DNA of 64,000 nucleotides. Origin: Selenomonadaceae bacterium. GTDB taxonomy: Bacteria; Bacillota; Negativicutes; Selenomonadales; Selenomonadaceae. The translations under genes and the position numbers were made by a program. This document shows positions 34,567-42,764 of the stretch, piece after piece. The notes beneath the pieces were generated by a model. It searched no databases and was not told the DNA's origin. It saw only the letters and a list, made by a program, of their open reading frames with translations. Numbering within the stretch: position 1 is the first letter of the stretch; every line of letters starts with the position of its first letter. The DNA is taken from positions 1 to 64,000 of the forward strand of contig JAFRRH010000033.1 of NCBI GenBank assembly GCA_017428215.1, given 5' to 3'.

Positions 34567-35547
34567 TCACAGTGCGTTTTTAATATGTTCAAAGACATTG
34601 CTTTTAACGTAATCGCAAGCGACGCCGATACCTGAACAAATCGCTTTAGCGTCCGATGAGCCGTGACTTATCACGCAACAACCGTTAATACCTAAAAGCG
34701 GTGCGCCGCCATTTTCCGACACGTCGAGCCGCTTAGACATATTTTTAAACGTCGCGTCTAAAAGTTCCTTGCCCAAAAGTTTTACGCCGCCATTAGCAGT
34801 AAGTTCTTCCGTTAAAAGTTGCATAATCGTCAACGCAAGTCCTTCGCCGAATTTTAAAACGACATTGCCAACAAAGCCGTCACAAATCACCACGTCGAAT
34901 TTTCCCGTAGGAATATCGCGCCCTTCAGCATTGCCCGCGAAATTTATCGTATTCAAATTTTTCAGTAGCTTATAAGTTTCCTTAGCCTGCTCGTTGCCCT
35001 TAGTTTCTTCCTCGCCGATATTTAATAGCGCAACGGAAGGATTTTTTATTTTAAGGACGTGTTCAGCATAAAGCGAACCCATTATTCCGCTTTGAATCAA
35101 ATGTTCGGGTTTGCTATCGACATTTGCGCCGCTGTCAAGTAAAAGTGTTGTGCCGCGTGGCGTAGGAATTGGCGTAGCGATTGCCGGTCTACCAATGCCG
35201 TGAATCCTTTTTAAAATGAGTTGAGCCGCCGCAACTGCCGCACCTGTTGAGCCGGCTGATAATATTGCGTCGCACTCGCCATTTTTAACCATATTTGTTG
35301 CCACGACGATTGACGAATTTTTTTTGCAACGAACGGCGTCGGCGGGGTGTTCGCCCATTTCTATAACTTCGTTCGCGTGACGTATCGTTATCGGCAAATT
35401 TTCTGCCGCGTTGAGTTCACCGCGAATTTTTTCCTCGTCGCCGACTAAAATTATTTCGCACGAATATTTTTGAGCCGCCAGAATCGCGCCTTTTATAATT
35501 TCCGCCGGAGCTTTGTCACCGCCCATGGCGTCGACTGCTATTTTCAC
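34567..35547 (-). CDS. plsX: Phosphate acyltransferase PlsX
   Basis: Predicted 326-residue enzyme making acyl-phosphate from acyl-ACP for phospholipid synthesis. Typical features: KIAVDAMGGDKAPAEIIKGA at the N-terminus, ILSAGSTGAAVAAA, LLLDSGANVDSKPEHL and VVICDGFVGNVVLKFGEG. The GTG start follows GGAGGAGCGG. Upstream is a terminator after rpmF; downstream, the usual fabH is absent and fabK follows. Confidence 0.95.
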   Translation of the reverse strand: MKIAVDAMGGDKAPAEIIKGAILAAQKYSCEIILVGDEEKIRGELNAAENLPITIRHANEVIEMGEHPADAVRCKKNSSIVVATNMVKNGECDAILSAGSTGAAVAAAQLILKRIHGIGRPAIATPIPTPRGTTLLLDSGANVDSKPEHLIQSGIMGSLYAEHVLKIKNPSVALLNIGEEETKGNEQAKETYKLLKNLNTINFAGNAEGRDIPTGKFDVVICDGFVGNVVLKFGEGLALTIMQLLTEELTANGGVKLLGKELLDATFKNMSKRLDVSENGGAPLLGINGCCVISHGSSDAKAICSGIGVACDYVKSNVFEHIKNAL

Positions 35548-35577
35548 GTGTTCCGCTCCTCCACATTTCTAATCCAC

Positions 35578-35611
35578 AAAAAAAGCGGGCAGGGTTTTCA
35601 ATGCCTGCCCG
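35578..35611 (-). terminator. Terminator or attenuator between rpmF and plsX
   Basis: CGGGCAGG and CCTGCCCG pair around a loop of about 10 bases; on the minus strand a run of T follows. It would end yceD-rpmF transcripts or attenuate read-through into plsX. Confidence 0.75.
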
Positions 35612-35627
35612 GTAAATTCCGTTATCC

Positions 35628-35804
35628 TTAATCTGTCTCTATGACCTGTCGCCCGTCATAGTAACCGCATTCCAGGCACACATGATGTGGGAGTTTAGGT
35701 TCGTGGCATTTCGGACATTTTACATAGTTCGGAGCTTCTAACTTCCAATTTGCACGCCGCCTGTCGCGTCTGCTTTTACTCAATTTTCTTTTTGGTGCCG
35801 CCAA
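35628..35804 (-). CDS. rpmF: Ribosomal protein L32
   Basis: 58-residue protein read from a TTG at 35804 behind GAGGAGGTG. The sequence starts MAAPKRKLSKSRRDRRRAN and carries a zinc ribbon of two pairs, CPKCHEPKLPHHVCLECGYY, as in zinc-binding L32 forms. It follows yceD by 14 bases, the conserved bacterial order yceD-rpmF-plsX. Confidence 0.95.
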   Translation of the reverse strand: MAAPKRKLSKSRRDRRRANWKLEAPNYVKCPKCHEPKLPHHVCLECGYYDGRQVIETD

Positions 35805-35818
35805 AGCTTAACACCTCC

Positions 35819-36274
35819 TCAATCTAATTTAAAATCTTTCAACGACGCAAGCCTGGGGTCTATGATAAATTTATCGCAACCACACTCGCCCTCGTTCAAA
35901 TTCGCGCCACATTTTGGACACAAGCCCTTACAATCCGCCTTACAAAGATTTTTCAGCGGCTGTCCAGCAAGCAGTTCATCGCGCAAGAGTTCAGTTACGT
36001 CAATCAAGTCGTCAACAGCTTCCGCCTTGTCGAATTCTTCCTCGAACTCGTGAACTTGATTTTCCGACGCTTGAGTTAAACATCTGTCACAGATAAAAAT
36101 TTTTTTGCATTTAATCTGCCCACGAATGACGAAACATCTTCCGACGTCTTCAACCTCACCGACGATTTTTATATCGCCCTCGAAGTCGTCTAAATCCTCG
36201 CCGAAAAGTTTTTCCGCCGTGCCACTGAACTCGAAAGGAGCTTTACCGCCCCTTGTAATTTGCACTTTCGGCAT
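35819..36274 (-). CDS. YceD-family (DUF177) protein
   Basis: Predicted 151-residue protein of the DUF177/YceD family, linked to 23S rRNA processing and always encoded before rpmF. A CDRCL motif lies in the middle. The C-terminal CKADCKGLCPKCGANLNEGECGC block is a zinc-type cysteine cluster typical of Firmicute members. The ATG at 36274 is chosen because it gives the usual N-terminus (MPKVQITRGG). Exact role is not settled. Confidence 0.85.
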   Translation of the reverse strand: MPKVQITRGGKAPFEFSGTAEKLFGEDLDDFEGDIKIVGEVEDVGRCFVIRGQIKCKKIFICDRCLTQASENQVHEFEEEFDKAEAVDDLIDVTELLRDELLAGQPLKNLCKADCKGLCPKCGANLNEGECGCDKFIIDPRLASLKDFKLD

Positions 36275-36309
36275 TTTACAACACCGCCCTTTTTGTGTCA
36301 AGGCAACTT

Positions 36310-37539
36310 TTACAGTAACGTCCGCATCAATAAATAAGTATTGTCTATGCCCTTTAGCAATTCCAAAAATTTTTTGTAAAGACTTTTGTTATGCGCAGTT
36401 GCCAACGTAAACCAATCGACGAACGTTAACAAATCTTCTTTTGCAGAAAAACCTTTCTGCGCTGCCGTAAACATCATCAGTTCAAAAATTTTGTAACTTA
36501 TTAAGAAGATAGCAAAGTTTTTTGTAATACTTTCTTCATTAAATCGCCAAGGATAATGATCCATGAATAATTCATTGACAAGATAATTTTCAAGAAACGT
36601 CGAATAATTTTCCGAGAAATTTTTATGAGCGTCGACAAGGAGTTCGTAATTGGCGGCAACGTCAAGAAGAGGTATCTCATTATTTTCATCGGGTTTAATG
36701 CCGAGAATTTCCGTAAACGCGCAGAGGAAATGGTAGCCTTTTTTATCTTTCAAGTGTTCCGAAGTGTGACTGATAAATTTCATCATAAAGACAGTAAAAT
36801 TTTTTGCGTCAAAGGCAAAACTTTGGAATAAAGGTGGCATTTCCCTTAGTAAAAATTCTTCCGACTGATACGCCGCGATTAAATTTAGTATACTTTCATT
36901 ATCCGTGCCGCTCGAAATCGTTTCCTCTAAATTGTCAAGAAATAAACCAAGTGCGATTAATCTTTGGTTAATTGTGAATCGCCGTTCCTGCAAAATTGAA
37001 ATCATTGCGATTTGAATTTCACGGGCAATTTCGGCATCGTGTTCTTTGAATGGCAGTTTCTCCATTTCTATCCTGCCGTGTTTGCTATGAACTTCATCTG
37101 GTACTTCGACAAATTCAAATTTCATCGGCTCTTGAGCGAACAAAATCATTTCCGCCGCAACAGGACAAGTTAAAGTCAGCGAGCGTTCAAAAAACGTTCC
37201 GAAAGAATTTGTCCTGCGCGGATAAGTTGCACAAGTCATTGACAAAAATTCCTCACCGTGCTCCAGCTGAAGTCGGCACAAACTCTTTTTTGTTAGGAAC
37301 GGACAACAATTTTCTTTAAGCTTGATAACATAATTTCCACGTTTAGAATAAAATTTCATGCGCGAAGTAATTTCCTTAGCTTTACTTTTCGGCTTGAGTC
37401 GCGAATATTTTTTATATGTCGCATCGTCAATGTTAATATTCCACTCGCGCTCGCAACAATTATTTAAACAATACTTCCCCCCGTCGCATTTGAATTTGCT
37501 GACGTATTCGGGTTGAAAGTAAAGATATTTTTTTGCCAT
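36310..37539 (-). CDS. FliB-like lysine N-methylase, copy 1
   Basis: Predicted 409-residue protein of the flagellin lysine-N-methylase (FliB) family. Conserved cysteine motifs: KFKCDGGKYCLNNCC at the N-terminus, CCPFL, CRLQ, MTCATYPRR and LTCPVAAEMILF. FliB methylates surface lysines of flagellin and is thought to use an iron-sulfur cluster. No flagellin gene is in the window, but motAB is at 57-58.5 kb. It is a tandem paralogue of the next gene and starts 17 bases after it ends. Confidence 0.75.
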   Translation of the reverse strand: MAKKYLYFQPEYVSKFKCDGGKYCLNNCCEREWNINIDDATYKKYSRLKPKSKAKEITSRMKFYSKRGNYVIKLKENCCPFLTKKSLCRLQLEHGEEFLSMTCATYPRRTNSFGTFFERSLTLTCPVAAEMILFAQEPMKFEFVEVPDEVHSKHGRIEMEKLPFKEHDAEIAREIQIAMISILQERRFTINQRLIALGLFLDNLEETISSGTDNESILNLIAAYQSEEFLLREMPPLFQSFAFDAKNFTVFMMKFISHTSEHLKDKKGYHFLCAFTEILGIKPDENNEIPLLDVAANYELLVDAHKNFSENYSTFLENYLVNELFMDHYPWRFNEESITKNFAIFLISYKIFELMMFTAAQKGFSAKEDLLTFVDWFTLATAHNKSLYKKFLELLKGIDNTYLLMRTLL

Positions 37540-37556
37540 AATTTATCCTTTCAAAA

Positions 37557-38798
37557 TTACGATTTAAGTAAAGTCTCCATAAGCTCAAAAAAATCTTTAT
37601 GCTCCTCAAGATAAGCGAAAATTTTTTCTTGTAATCGGTCGCTGTGGTCAATCTGATTCGTGTACCAATCTACCAATTTAAGTAGGTCATTTTTAGAGGA
37701 GAGATTATTTTGTATTGCCGCAAACGTCAACAACTCAAAAACTTTGTATATTATCAAGAAAACGGATATGCTCCTTGTCGGTAGACGATTATATTTCCAC
37801 GGATAGAGATTTAAAAACAATTCGTTGACAAGATAGTTTTCTAGGAACGTAGAGTAATCAGCAAAAAATTTTTTACGCGCTTCGGCAAGTTGTTCATAAT
37901 TCGCCGTGATTGTCGATAGCGATATGAAATTATTTTCGTCAGGTTTAATTTGAAGTGTGTTAGTCACCGTATTTAGGAATATGCGTCCCTTTTCGTCTAC
38001 TAGAAATTCTTTGGCACCGTAAAAAGCCTCGAACATTTCCATCATTAACCGAATAAATTTTTCCGCATCGAAATTTACACTTTGAATCATAAGCGGCATT
38101 TGCTCCGCCAAAAATTCTTTTGACTCGTAAGCCGCGATTAATTTTTTCAACTCGTCCTCGTCAATTCCGTGCGAATAAATTTCTTCCAATTTGTCTACGA
38201 AAAAACACAGCGCAATTAATCTTTGGTCGATAGATAGGGTTCGTTCCTGCAGAATTGAAATTATCGCTACTTGAACGGAAAGCATTTGCTCAGCGGCTTT
38301 TTCACTGGCAGGGAAATAAGAAGAAATACTTGTTATCTTTCCGTGATTGCTGTGAACTTTCTCTGGCACTTCGACAAACTCAAATTTCATAGGCTCTTCA
38401 GCGAAAAGAATCATTTCCGCCACTACAGGACAAGTTAAAGTCAGTGAGCGTTCAAAAAATTTGCCAAAAGGAGCGGTTATACGCGGATAAGTTGCACAAG
38501 TCTGCGATAAAAATTTTTCGCCATATTCTAGCTGAAGACTGCACAAATTATTTTCATTTAGGAACGGACAACCATTTTTTTCGTCCAATGCAACAATATT
38601 CTTCTTTTTTTCCGAATCAAATTTAATATGCGAGGTAATTTCTTTAGCCTTACTTTTAGGTTGAATTCTCGAATATTTTTTGTAGGTTGCCGCGTCAATA
38701 TAAATCATCCAGCCTTTACAACAACGAGCATTGCACCCTCCCCCGTCGCATTTGAATTTGCTGACGTATTCGGGTTGAAAGTAGAGATATTTTTTCAT
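37557..38798 (-). CDS. FliB-like lysine N-methylase, copy 2
   Basis: Predicted 413-residue paralogue of the preceding gene, with the same block order: KFKCDGGGCNARCCKGWMIY, KNGCPFLNENNLC, TCATYPRITAPFG and LTCPVVAEMILFAEEPMKFE. The N-terminal cysteine spacing differs from copy 1 (one residue shorter before the CC pair). The start overlaps the stop of asd by four bases, so both copies may be transcribed with asd. Differences between the copies suggest different protein substrates, which is inference. Confidence 0.75.
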   Translation of the reverse strand: MKKYLYFQPEYVSKFKCDGGGCNARCCKGWMIYIDAATYKKYSRIQPKSKAKEITSHIKFDSEKKKNIVALDEKNGCPFLNENNLCSLQLEYGEKFLSQTCATYPRITAPFGKFFERSLTLTCPVVAEMILFAEEPMKFEFVEVPEKVHSNHGKITSISSYFPASEKAAEQMLSVQVAIISILQERTLSIDQRLIALCFFVDKLEEIYSHGIDEDELKKLIAAYESKEFLAEQMPLMIQSVNFDAEKFIRLMMEMFEAFYGAKEFLVDEKGRIFLNTVTNTLQIKPDENNFISLSTITANYEQLAEARKKFFADYSTFLENYLVNELFLNLYPWKYNRLPTRSISVFLIIYKVFELLTFAAIQNNLSSKNDLLKLVDWYTNQIDHSDRLQEKIFAYLEEHKDFFELMETLLKS

Positions 38799-39829
38799 TG
38801 CACTAATCCATTTGCAATCATGTACTCGGCGATTTGCAGAGCATTAAGAGCCGCGCCTTTTCTGATTTGGTCGCCGCATACCCACAAGTTTAAGCCGTGT
38901 TCAATCGAAAAATCTTTTCTAATACGCCCAACTTCAACTGCGTCTTTGCCTGAAGTTTCAAGCGGCTGTGGATAAATCATTTCGTCGGGATTATCGCGAA
39001 CGATAACGCCGGGAAATTTTTCCAGCGCGGCGCGAGCTGCCTCGACGGAAACTTCGCCCTCGAATTCAATGTTTACTGATTCAGCGTGGCTACGATAAAC
39101 GGGAACGCGGACAGTTGTCGCCGTAACTCGGAGCGCGTCATCTTCCATAATTTTTTGCGTCTCGTTGACCATTTTCATTTCCTCTTTGGTGTAGAGGTTA
39201 TCCATAAAGACATCAATTTGAGGCAGGAGATTCGACGCTATCTGATAGTGCTTGTCCAATTTTGCGACGGGCAAAACTTTAGCTTCGACTTCCTCGCCTC
39301 GTACAAGTGATTCAAGTTGTGATTTTAATTCGTCCATGCCTTCGCGCCCCGCGCCCGATACCGCTTGATAAGTTGACACGACTACGCGCTTGATTTTGGA
39401 AATGTTATAAAGCGGCTTGAGTGCCATAACCATAATTATCGTTGAACAATTCGGATTGGCGATTATGCCTTTGTGCCGCGCGATTGCTTGCGGATTGACT
39501 TCGGGCACGACCAGCGGAACTTCGGGATCCATTCTAAAGTTTGACGAATTGTCAATGACGACTGCGCCCGCCTTGACTGCCGCAGGTGCAAATAATTTAC
39601 TTGCCGCGCCGCCCGCGAACAATGCAAACTTCACGCCCTCGAAAGATTTTTCCGTAGTTTCCTCGACCGTGTACTCTTTGCCCATGAAATTTATTTTCTT
39701 GCCTGCTGAACGCGACGACGCCAACATTTTCAGTTCGCCGAAGGGAAAGTTGCGTTCCTCGATGAGTCTCAAAAATTCTTGACCGACTGCGCCCGTCGCG
39801 CCGACGATTGCCGTGTTAAATTTCTTCAT
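38795..39829 (-). CDS. asd: Aspartate-semialdehyde dehydrogenase
   Basis: Predicted 344-residue enzyme of the aspartate pathway (lysine/diaminopimelate, threonine, methionine). NADP site AIVGATGAVGQEFLRLIEER, active Cys in GIIANPNCSTIIMVMALKPL, and the late RKDFSIEHGLNLWVCGDQIRKGAALNA with the catalytic His and substrate Arg. Full length. The ATG follows TTTGGAGGAATTC. It overlaps the downstream FliB-like gene. Confidence 0.95.
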   Translation of the reverse strand: MKKFNTAIVGATGAVGQEFLRLIEERNFPFGELKMLASSRSAGKKINFMGKEYTVEETTEKSFEGVKFALFAGGAASKLFAPAAVKAGAVVIDNSSNFRMDPEVPLVVPEVNPQAIARHKGIIANPNCSTIIMVMALKPLYNISKIKRVVVSTYQAVSGAGREGMDELKSQLESLVRGEEVEAKVLPVAKLDKHYQIASNLLPQIDVFMDNLYTKEEMKMVNETQKIMEDDALRVTATTVRVPVYRSHAESVNIEFEGEVSVEAARAALEKFPGVIVRDNPDEMIYPQPLETSGKDAVEVGRIRKDFSIEHGLNLWVCGDQIRKGAALNALQIAEYMIANGLVQ

Positions 39830-39895
39830 TAGAATTCCTCCAAATATTTTTTACTGCATTTTATCTGCGCGGCGCGGATTGTCAAGCCATTAACA

Positions 39896-39931
39896 AAAAA
39901 GACGACCTCAACTTTCGATGTCGTCTTTTGT
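39896..39931 (-). terminator. Terminator after the HxlR regulator gene
   Basis: AAAAGACGAC and GTCGTCTTTT form a strong stem with T-run; the hairpin overlaps the stop codon of the regulator gene. Confidence 0.75.
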
Positions 39932-40258
39932 ATTACGAATGAATTCGCTCATATGTTTGCGTCCCCAATCGCAAATCGTCGTAAGAATTGGAATCAAAGT
40001 TTTTCCAAAATCCGTCAAGCTGTATTCGGTCTTTAGCGGAACGACGTGATAAACTTTTCGATGTATAATTCCGTCGCGTTCCAATTCGCGGAGCTGTTGA
40101 GTCAAAACTTTGTGCGATGCCTGCGGAACAAGTCTTTGCAATTCGCCGAAACGCAATGTCCGTTCAATTAAGTGGTGAAGAATTATCGCCTTGTACTTGC
40201 CGCCGATAACGCTTAATGTCGCGTCGACGGGGCAGTTGTAAATTTTATCGCGTTGCAT
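39908..40258 (-). CDS. HxlR-family transcriptional regulator
   Basis: Predicted 116-residue winged-helix regulator. It has a single Cys in NCPVDATLSVIGGKYKAIIL, then RFGELQRLVPQASHKVLTQQLRELERDGIIHRKVY, the recognition helix and wing. HxlR proteins sense aldehydes, quinones or redox stress, often through that Cys. Its start overlaps the end of the SRPBCC gene by 14 bases, so it is the last gene of the redox-type operon and likely regulates it. Confidence 0.88.
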   Translation of the reverse strand: MQRDKIYNCPVDATLSVIGGKYKAIILHHLIERTLRFGELQRLVPQASHKVLTQQLRELERDGIIHRKVYHVVPLKTEYSLTDFGKTLIPILTTICDWGRKHMSEFIRNTKDDIES

Positions 40259-40769
40259 TCTTCGCCGCCAAGACAGTTCGTGCCAAACCCTTAATCCAAT
40301 CTTGGTGACCTTGATTCATGATGTCAGGCTCGGTGTTGAATAAATCTTTTGCAGGCTTGCCCTTTTGAGATTCCTGCGTCAAAATCCTTACGCGCCCTTC
40401 AGATAAATCTTCAAGCAACCAAGCATGAATCACGTCCAAGCGATGGTCGGCGTCGCCCTCTGCCCAGCCATGCCAAGCTAAACGTCCGGGCTTGCCGTCA
40501 GCGGGAGCCTCGAACTCGATGACTTGCGCCTCAATCGGAAAGCCAAACGTCGAAAACTTAAAGCGCGTGTTCGGTTTAAGCTTAGGAGCGTCACCGTCAT
40601 AGAAAAAAATATCTGCGACGTTGTTGTAATAGCTCGCCCAAATCGACGTGTCAATCAAGTTGTCGAAAACCTCCGCCGCCGTGATTCCCTTAACAATAAT
40701 TTCATTCGAGGCAAAGTTGTCGGTCGTACCAGGCAGATAATCTTTTGGCCAAAAAATTTCGTTCAGCAT
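40245..40769 (-). CDS. SRPBCC/AHSA1-like lipid- or ligand-binding protein
   Basis: Predicted 174-residue protein with a START/Bet v1-type fold pattern: an early VKGITAAEVFDNLID helix, ADIFFYDGDAPKLKPNTRFKF, and LAWHGWAEGD with a C-terminal helix around GHQDWIKGLARTVL. Such proteins bind hydrophobic ligands; the function is unknown. The ATG follows GGAGGTAACGAC. It is 87 bases downstream of the exported flavoprotein gene and overlaps the regulator gene. Confidence 0.7.
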   Translation of the reverse strand: MLNEIFWPKDYLPGTTDNFASNEIIVKGITAAEVFDNLIDTSIWASYYNNVADIFFYDGDAPKLKPNTRFKFSTFGFPIEAQVIEFEAPADGKPGRLAWHGWAEGDADHRLDVIHAWLLEDLSEGRVRILTQESQKGKPAKDLFNTEPDIMNQGHQDWIKGLARTVLAAKNATR

Positions 40770-40856
40770 GTCGTTACCTCCGTCAAAAAATTTTTCAACG
40801 ACGGCATTTTATCAAGTCGCGCAACTTTTGACAATTACGTACTTGAAAGTAACGAT

Positions 40857-41537
40857 TCAAAGAGCGGCTCCGATTTTATAAGCCATGTCGCCGAATTCGG
40901 AACGCTCAACCATTGAACGCGAGCCGCAACCTGTCGCCCAAACTTGCCCAACGTCCTGCCAGCTCATATAGCGTACTAAAGTTTCGTAATGATTCTTTAA
41001 TGCCTCCATAGTCCAATCCGCACTGTTCCAAGCCGTCGCCATTATCATAGACTTTTTGCCGCTTAACCGTGTCGTTCGCGAATAAAATCTATCAACGACT
41101 GTTTTAAGTTGTGCGCACATTCCAAAGTAGTAAAGCGGCGTCACTAAAACTAGCAAATCCGCCTTAAGCATTTGCGGCATTAATTTTGTCTCAATCGCGT
41201 CGTCGAAAATACACGCGCCGTCCATGCCGCATTGGTCGCAACCTTGACAAGGATGAGTTTTTTCGTTAGCCGCGTCAAAAACAAAAACTTCATGCCCTGC
41301 ACTTGTCGCGCCGTCAACAAATTTTTTTGCCAAGTAGCGTGAAGTCGATTGCTCTTCGGAATGCGGACTGCTATTAATCACAACAATTTTCATGTTCTCG
41401 CCTCCAGATACAGAACCCTGCGCGGAAACTTCCGTATCCTCTTTATTTTTATCCTTAATCGCCGACAAGCCGCAACCGCTAAGATAAATTGCCATTGCGC
41501 CTAAGCCGACAACTTTAATAAATTTTCTTCTGTTCAT
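40857..41537 (-). CDS. Flavodoxin-fold NADPH-dependent FMN reductase with export signal
   Basis: Predicted 226-residue protein. A twin-arginine-like lipoprotein signal (MNRRKFIKVVGLGAMAIYLSGCG) and a polar linker lead into a flavodoxin-like domain (from about residue 49: MKIVVINSSPHSEEQSTSRYL), with HPCQGCDQCGMDGAC typical of iron-sulfur flavoprotein/multimeric reductases and LVTPLYYFGMCAQLKTVVDRF. An in-frame ATG at about residue 49 has its own perfect GGAGGCGAGAAC ribosome site, so a cytoplasmic form may be made too. The start overlaps the CMD gene stop by four bases. Confidence 0.75.
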   Translation of the reverse strand: MNRRKFIKVVGLGAMAIYLSGCGLSAIKDKNKEDTEVSAQGSVSGGENMKIVVINSSPHSEEQSTSRYLAKKFVDGATSAGHEVFVFDAANEKTHPCQGCDQCGMDGACIFDDAIETKLMPQMLKADLLVLVTPLYYFGMCAQLKTVVDRFYSRTTRLSGKKSMIMATAWNSADWTMEALKNHYETLVRYMSWQDVGQVWATGCGSRSMVERSEFGDMAYKIGAAL

Positions 41538-42295
41538 TTGTAAACTTCCTTAGCCATAGGGAAGACCGCCCAAGCCTTAGGCCAGCCCGCGTAGAATCCG
41601 AGTTGCGTTATAATCTCGACCATTTCGGCTTTAGTTACACCATTAGCTTTTGCGTTCGCAAGATGATGTTTCAGCGCGTCGGTAAAAATTCCTGCACCGA
41701 CCAACGTCGACACCGTGACAATACTCCTGTCGTGGACGGACAAAATATTATTTCGGCTCCAAACTTCGCCAAAAAGTATATCGTCGTTGTAGCGTGCGAA
41801 TTCCGGCGCAAAGTCTCCGAGATTTTTTCTGCCTGCCGTCTGAGTAATTTTCTTGCCGGCGTTATCAAAAGTCTGCGCGGCGTCTTCGCCGTAAACTTCT
41901 TTAGCCATAGGGAAAACTGCCCACGCTTTCGGCCAGCCCGCGTAAAAAGCGAGTTGTGTCACAATCTCAACCATTTCATCGCGGGTAACGCCGTTTTTCT
42001 TAGCCGACTGAATGTGATACTTCAAGGCGTCAGTTAAAACGCCCGAACCGACCAAAGCGCAAATCGTGACAATGCTTCTGTCGTGCAAGGATAAAATGTC
42101 ATTGCGGCTCCAAACTTCGCCGAAAAGAATATCATCATTGTAGCGAGCGAATTCCGGCGCAAAATCTCCGAGCGCGTCGCGTCCCGCCGTCTGTAGAATT
42201 TTTACTGCCTTAGGTTTTTCCATAGCAATCGCCTCCGTTGAAAATAAATTTATCGCGAATAAAGTTACAACTCCCGCCGCCAAAAATTTTTTCAT
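41534..42295 (-). CDS. Exported tandem carboxymuconolactone decarboxylase (CMD)-domain protein
   Basis: Predicted 253-residue protein with a signal peptide (MKKFLAAGVVTLFAINLFSTEAIA) and two near-identical CMD domains (about 32-135 and 145-250). Both carry GDFAPEFARYNDDILFGEVW, the HDRSIVT strand and FYAGWPKAWAVFPMAKEVY. They lack the CxxC of AhpD. Single CMD proteins act as lactone decarboxylases or antioxidant hydroperoxidases, so the activity is open. An internal ATG right after the AIA signal site has a GGAGGCGATTGCT ribosome site. The main ATG at 42295 follows GGGAGG. First gene of the operon ending in the HxlR regulator. Confidence 0.78.
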   Translation of the reverse strand: MKKFLAAGVVTLFAINLFSTEAIAMEKPKAVKILQTAGRDALGDFAPEFARYNDDILFGEVWSRNDILSLHDRSIVTICALVGSGVLTDALKYHIQSAKKNGVTRDEMVEIVTQLAFYAGWPKAWAVFPMAKEVYGEDAAQTFDNAGKKITQTAGRKNLGDFAPEFARYNDDILFGEVWSRNNILSVHDRSIVTVSTLVGAGIFTDALKHHLANAKANGVTKAEMVEIITQLGFYAGWPKAWAVFPMAKEVYK

Positions 42296-42325
42296 GATCA
42301 AAACCTCCCGCGCAGATTATAGCAC

Positions 42326-42352
42326 AAAAAAATCCCGCCGCTTTGACGGGAA
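42326..42352 (-). terminator. Terminator after the ORF remnant
   Basis: CCCGTC and GGCGGG pair around AAAGC, with seven T following on the minus strand. It lies between the ORF remnant and the CMD gene. Confidence 0.55.
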
Positions 42353-42370
42353 AAAATTTTTTTACACTGA

Positions 42371-42514
42371 TTATTTTTCGACGAACTTGGAGCCGATGAT
42401 TTTATAAACGTCGTCGTTAATGTGGAAAGTTGTCCCAGTGAAATCTTTAAGGATAAGTGATTCAGGCAAATTTTTAGTCGCCTTCAATATAGTTGCGTTC
42501 TTTGGAAAATTCCT
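42371..42514 (-). pseudogene. 3' remnant of a gene
   Basis: The minus strand has a 47-codon frame with natural-looking residues (KNLPESLILKDFTGTTFHIN followed by DDVYKIIGSKFVEK) and a proper stop and terminator, but no start codon with a ribosome site; an in-frame stop precedes it. It looks like the conserved C-terminus of a longer, deleted protein. The region 42515-42764 holds nothing else firm: a 16-base tandem repeat and a second short frame (LRLTGKIKKIIRGDWVGNV) on the plus strand before moaC that may be another remnant. Confidence 0.4.
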
Positions 42515-42554
42515 TTAAACTAATGAATATTATATTTCGTAAAATGTCCTAAGT

Positions 42555-42586
42555 GAAATTTTAATCTGTCGAAATTTTAATCTGTC
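42555..42586. repeat. 16-base perfect tandem repeat
   Basis: GAAATTTTAATCTGTC occurs twice in direct succession (42555-42570 and 42571-42586), in the non-coding stretch before moaC. Confidence 0.8.
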
Positions 42587-42764
42587 GAAAAAAATTCCCT
42601 GATATGCGAATAGAAAATTGCGAAAAATTTTGTCAACATTTGGGCAATATTTTGGAATTCTCGACGACAACGGTTAATTACGCTTGACGGGCAAGATTAA
42701 GAAAATTATTCGTGGCGATTGGGTCGGCAATGTCTGAACAAGGAAATATTGGGAGGCTGAAATC

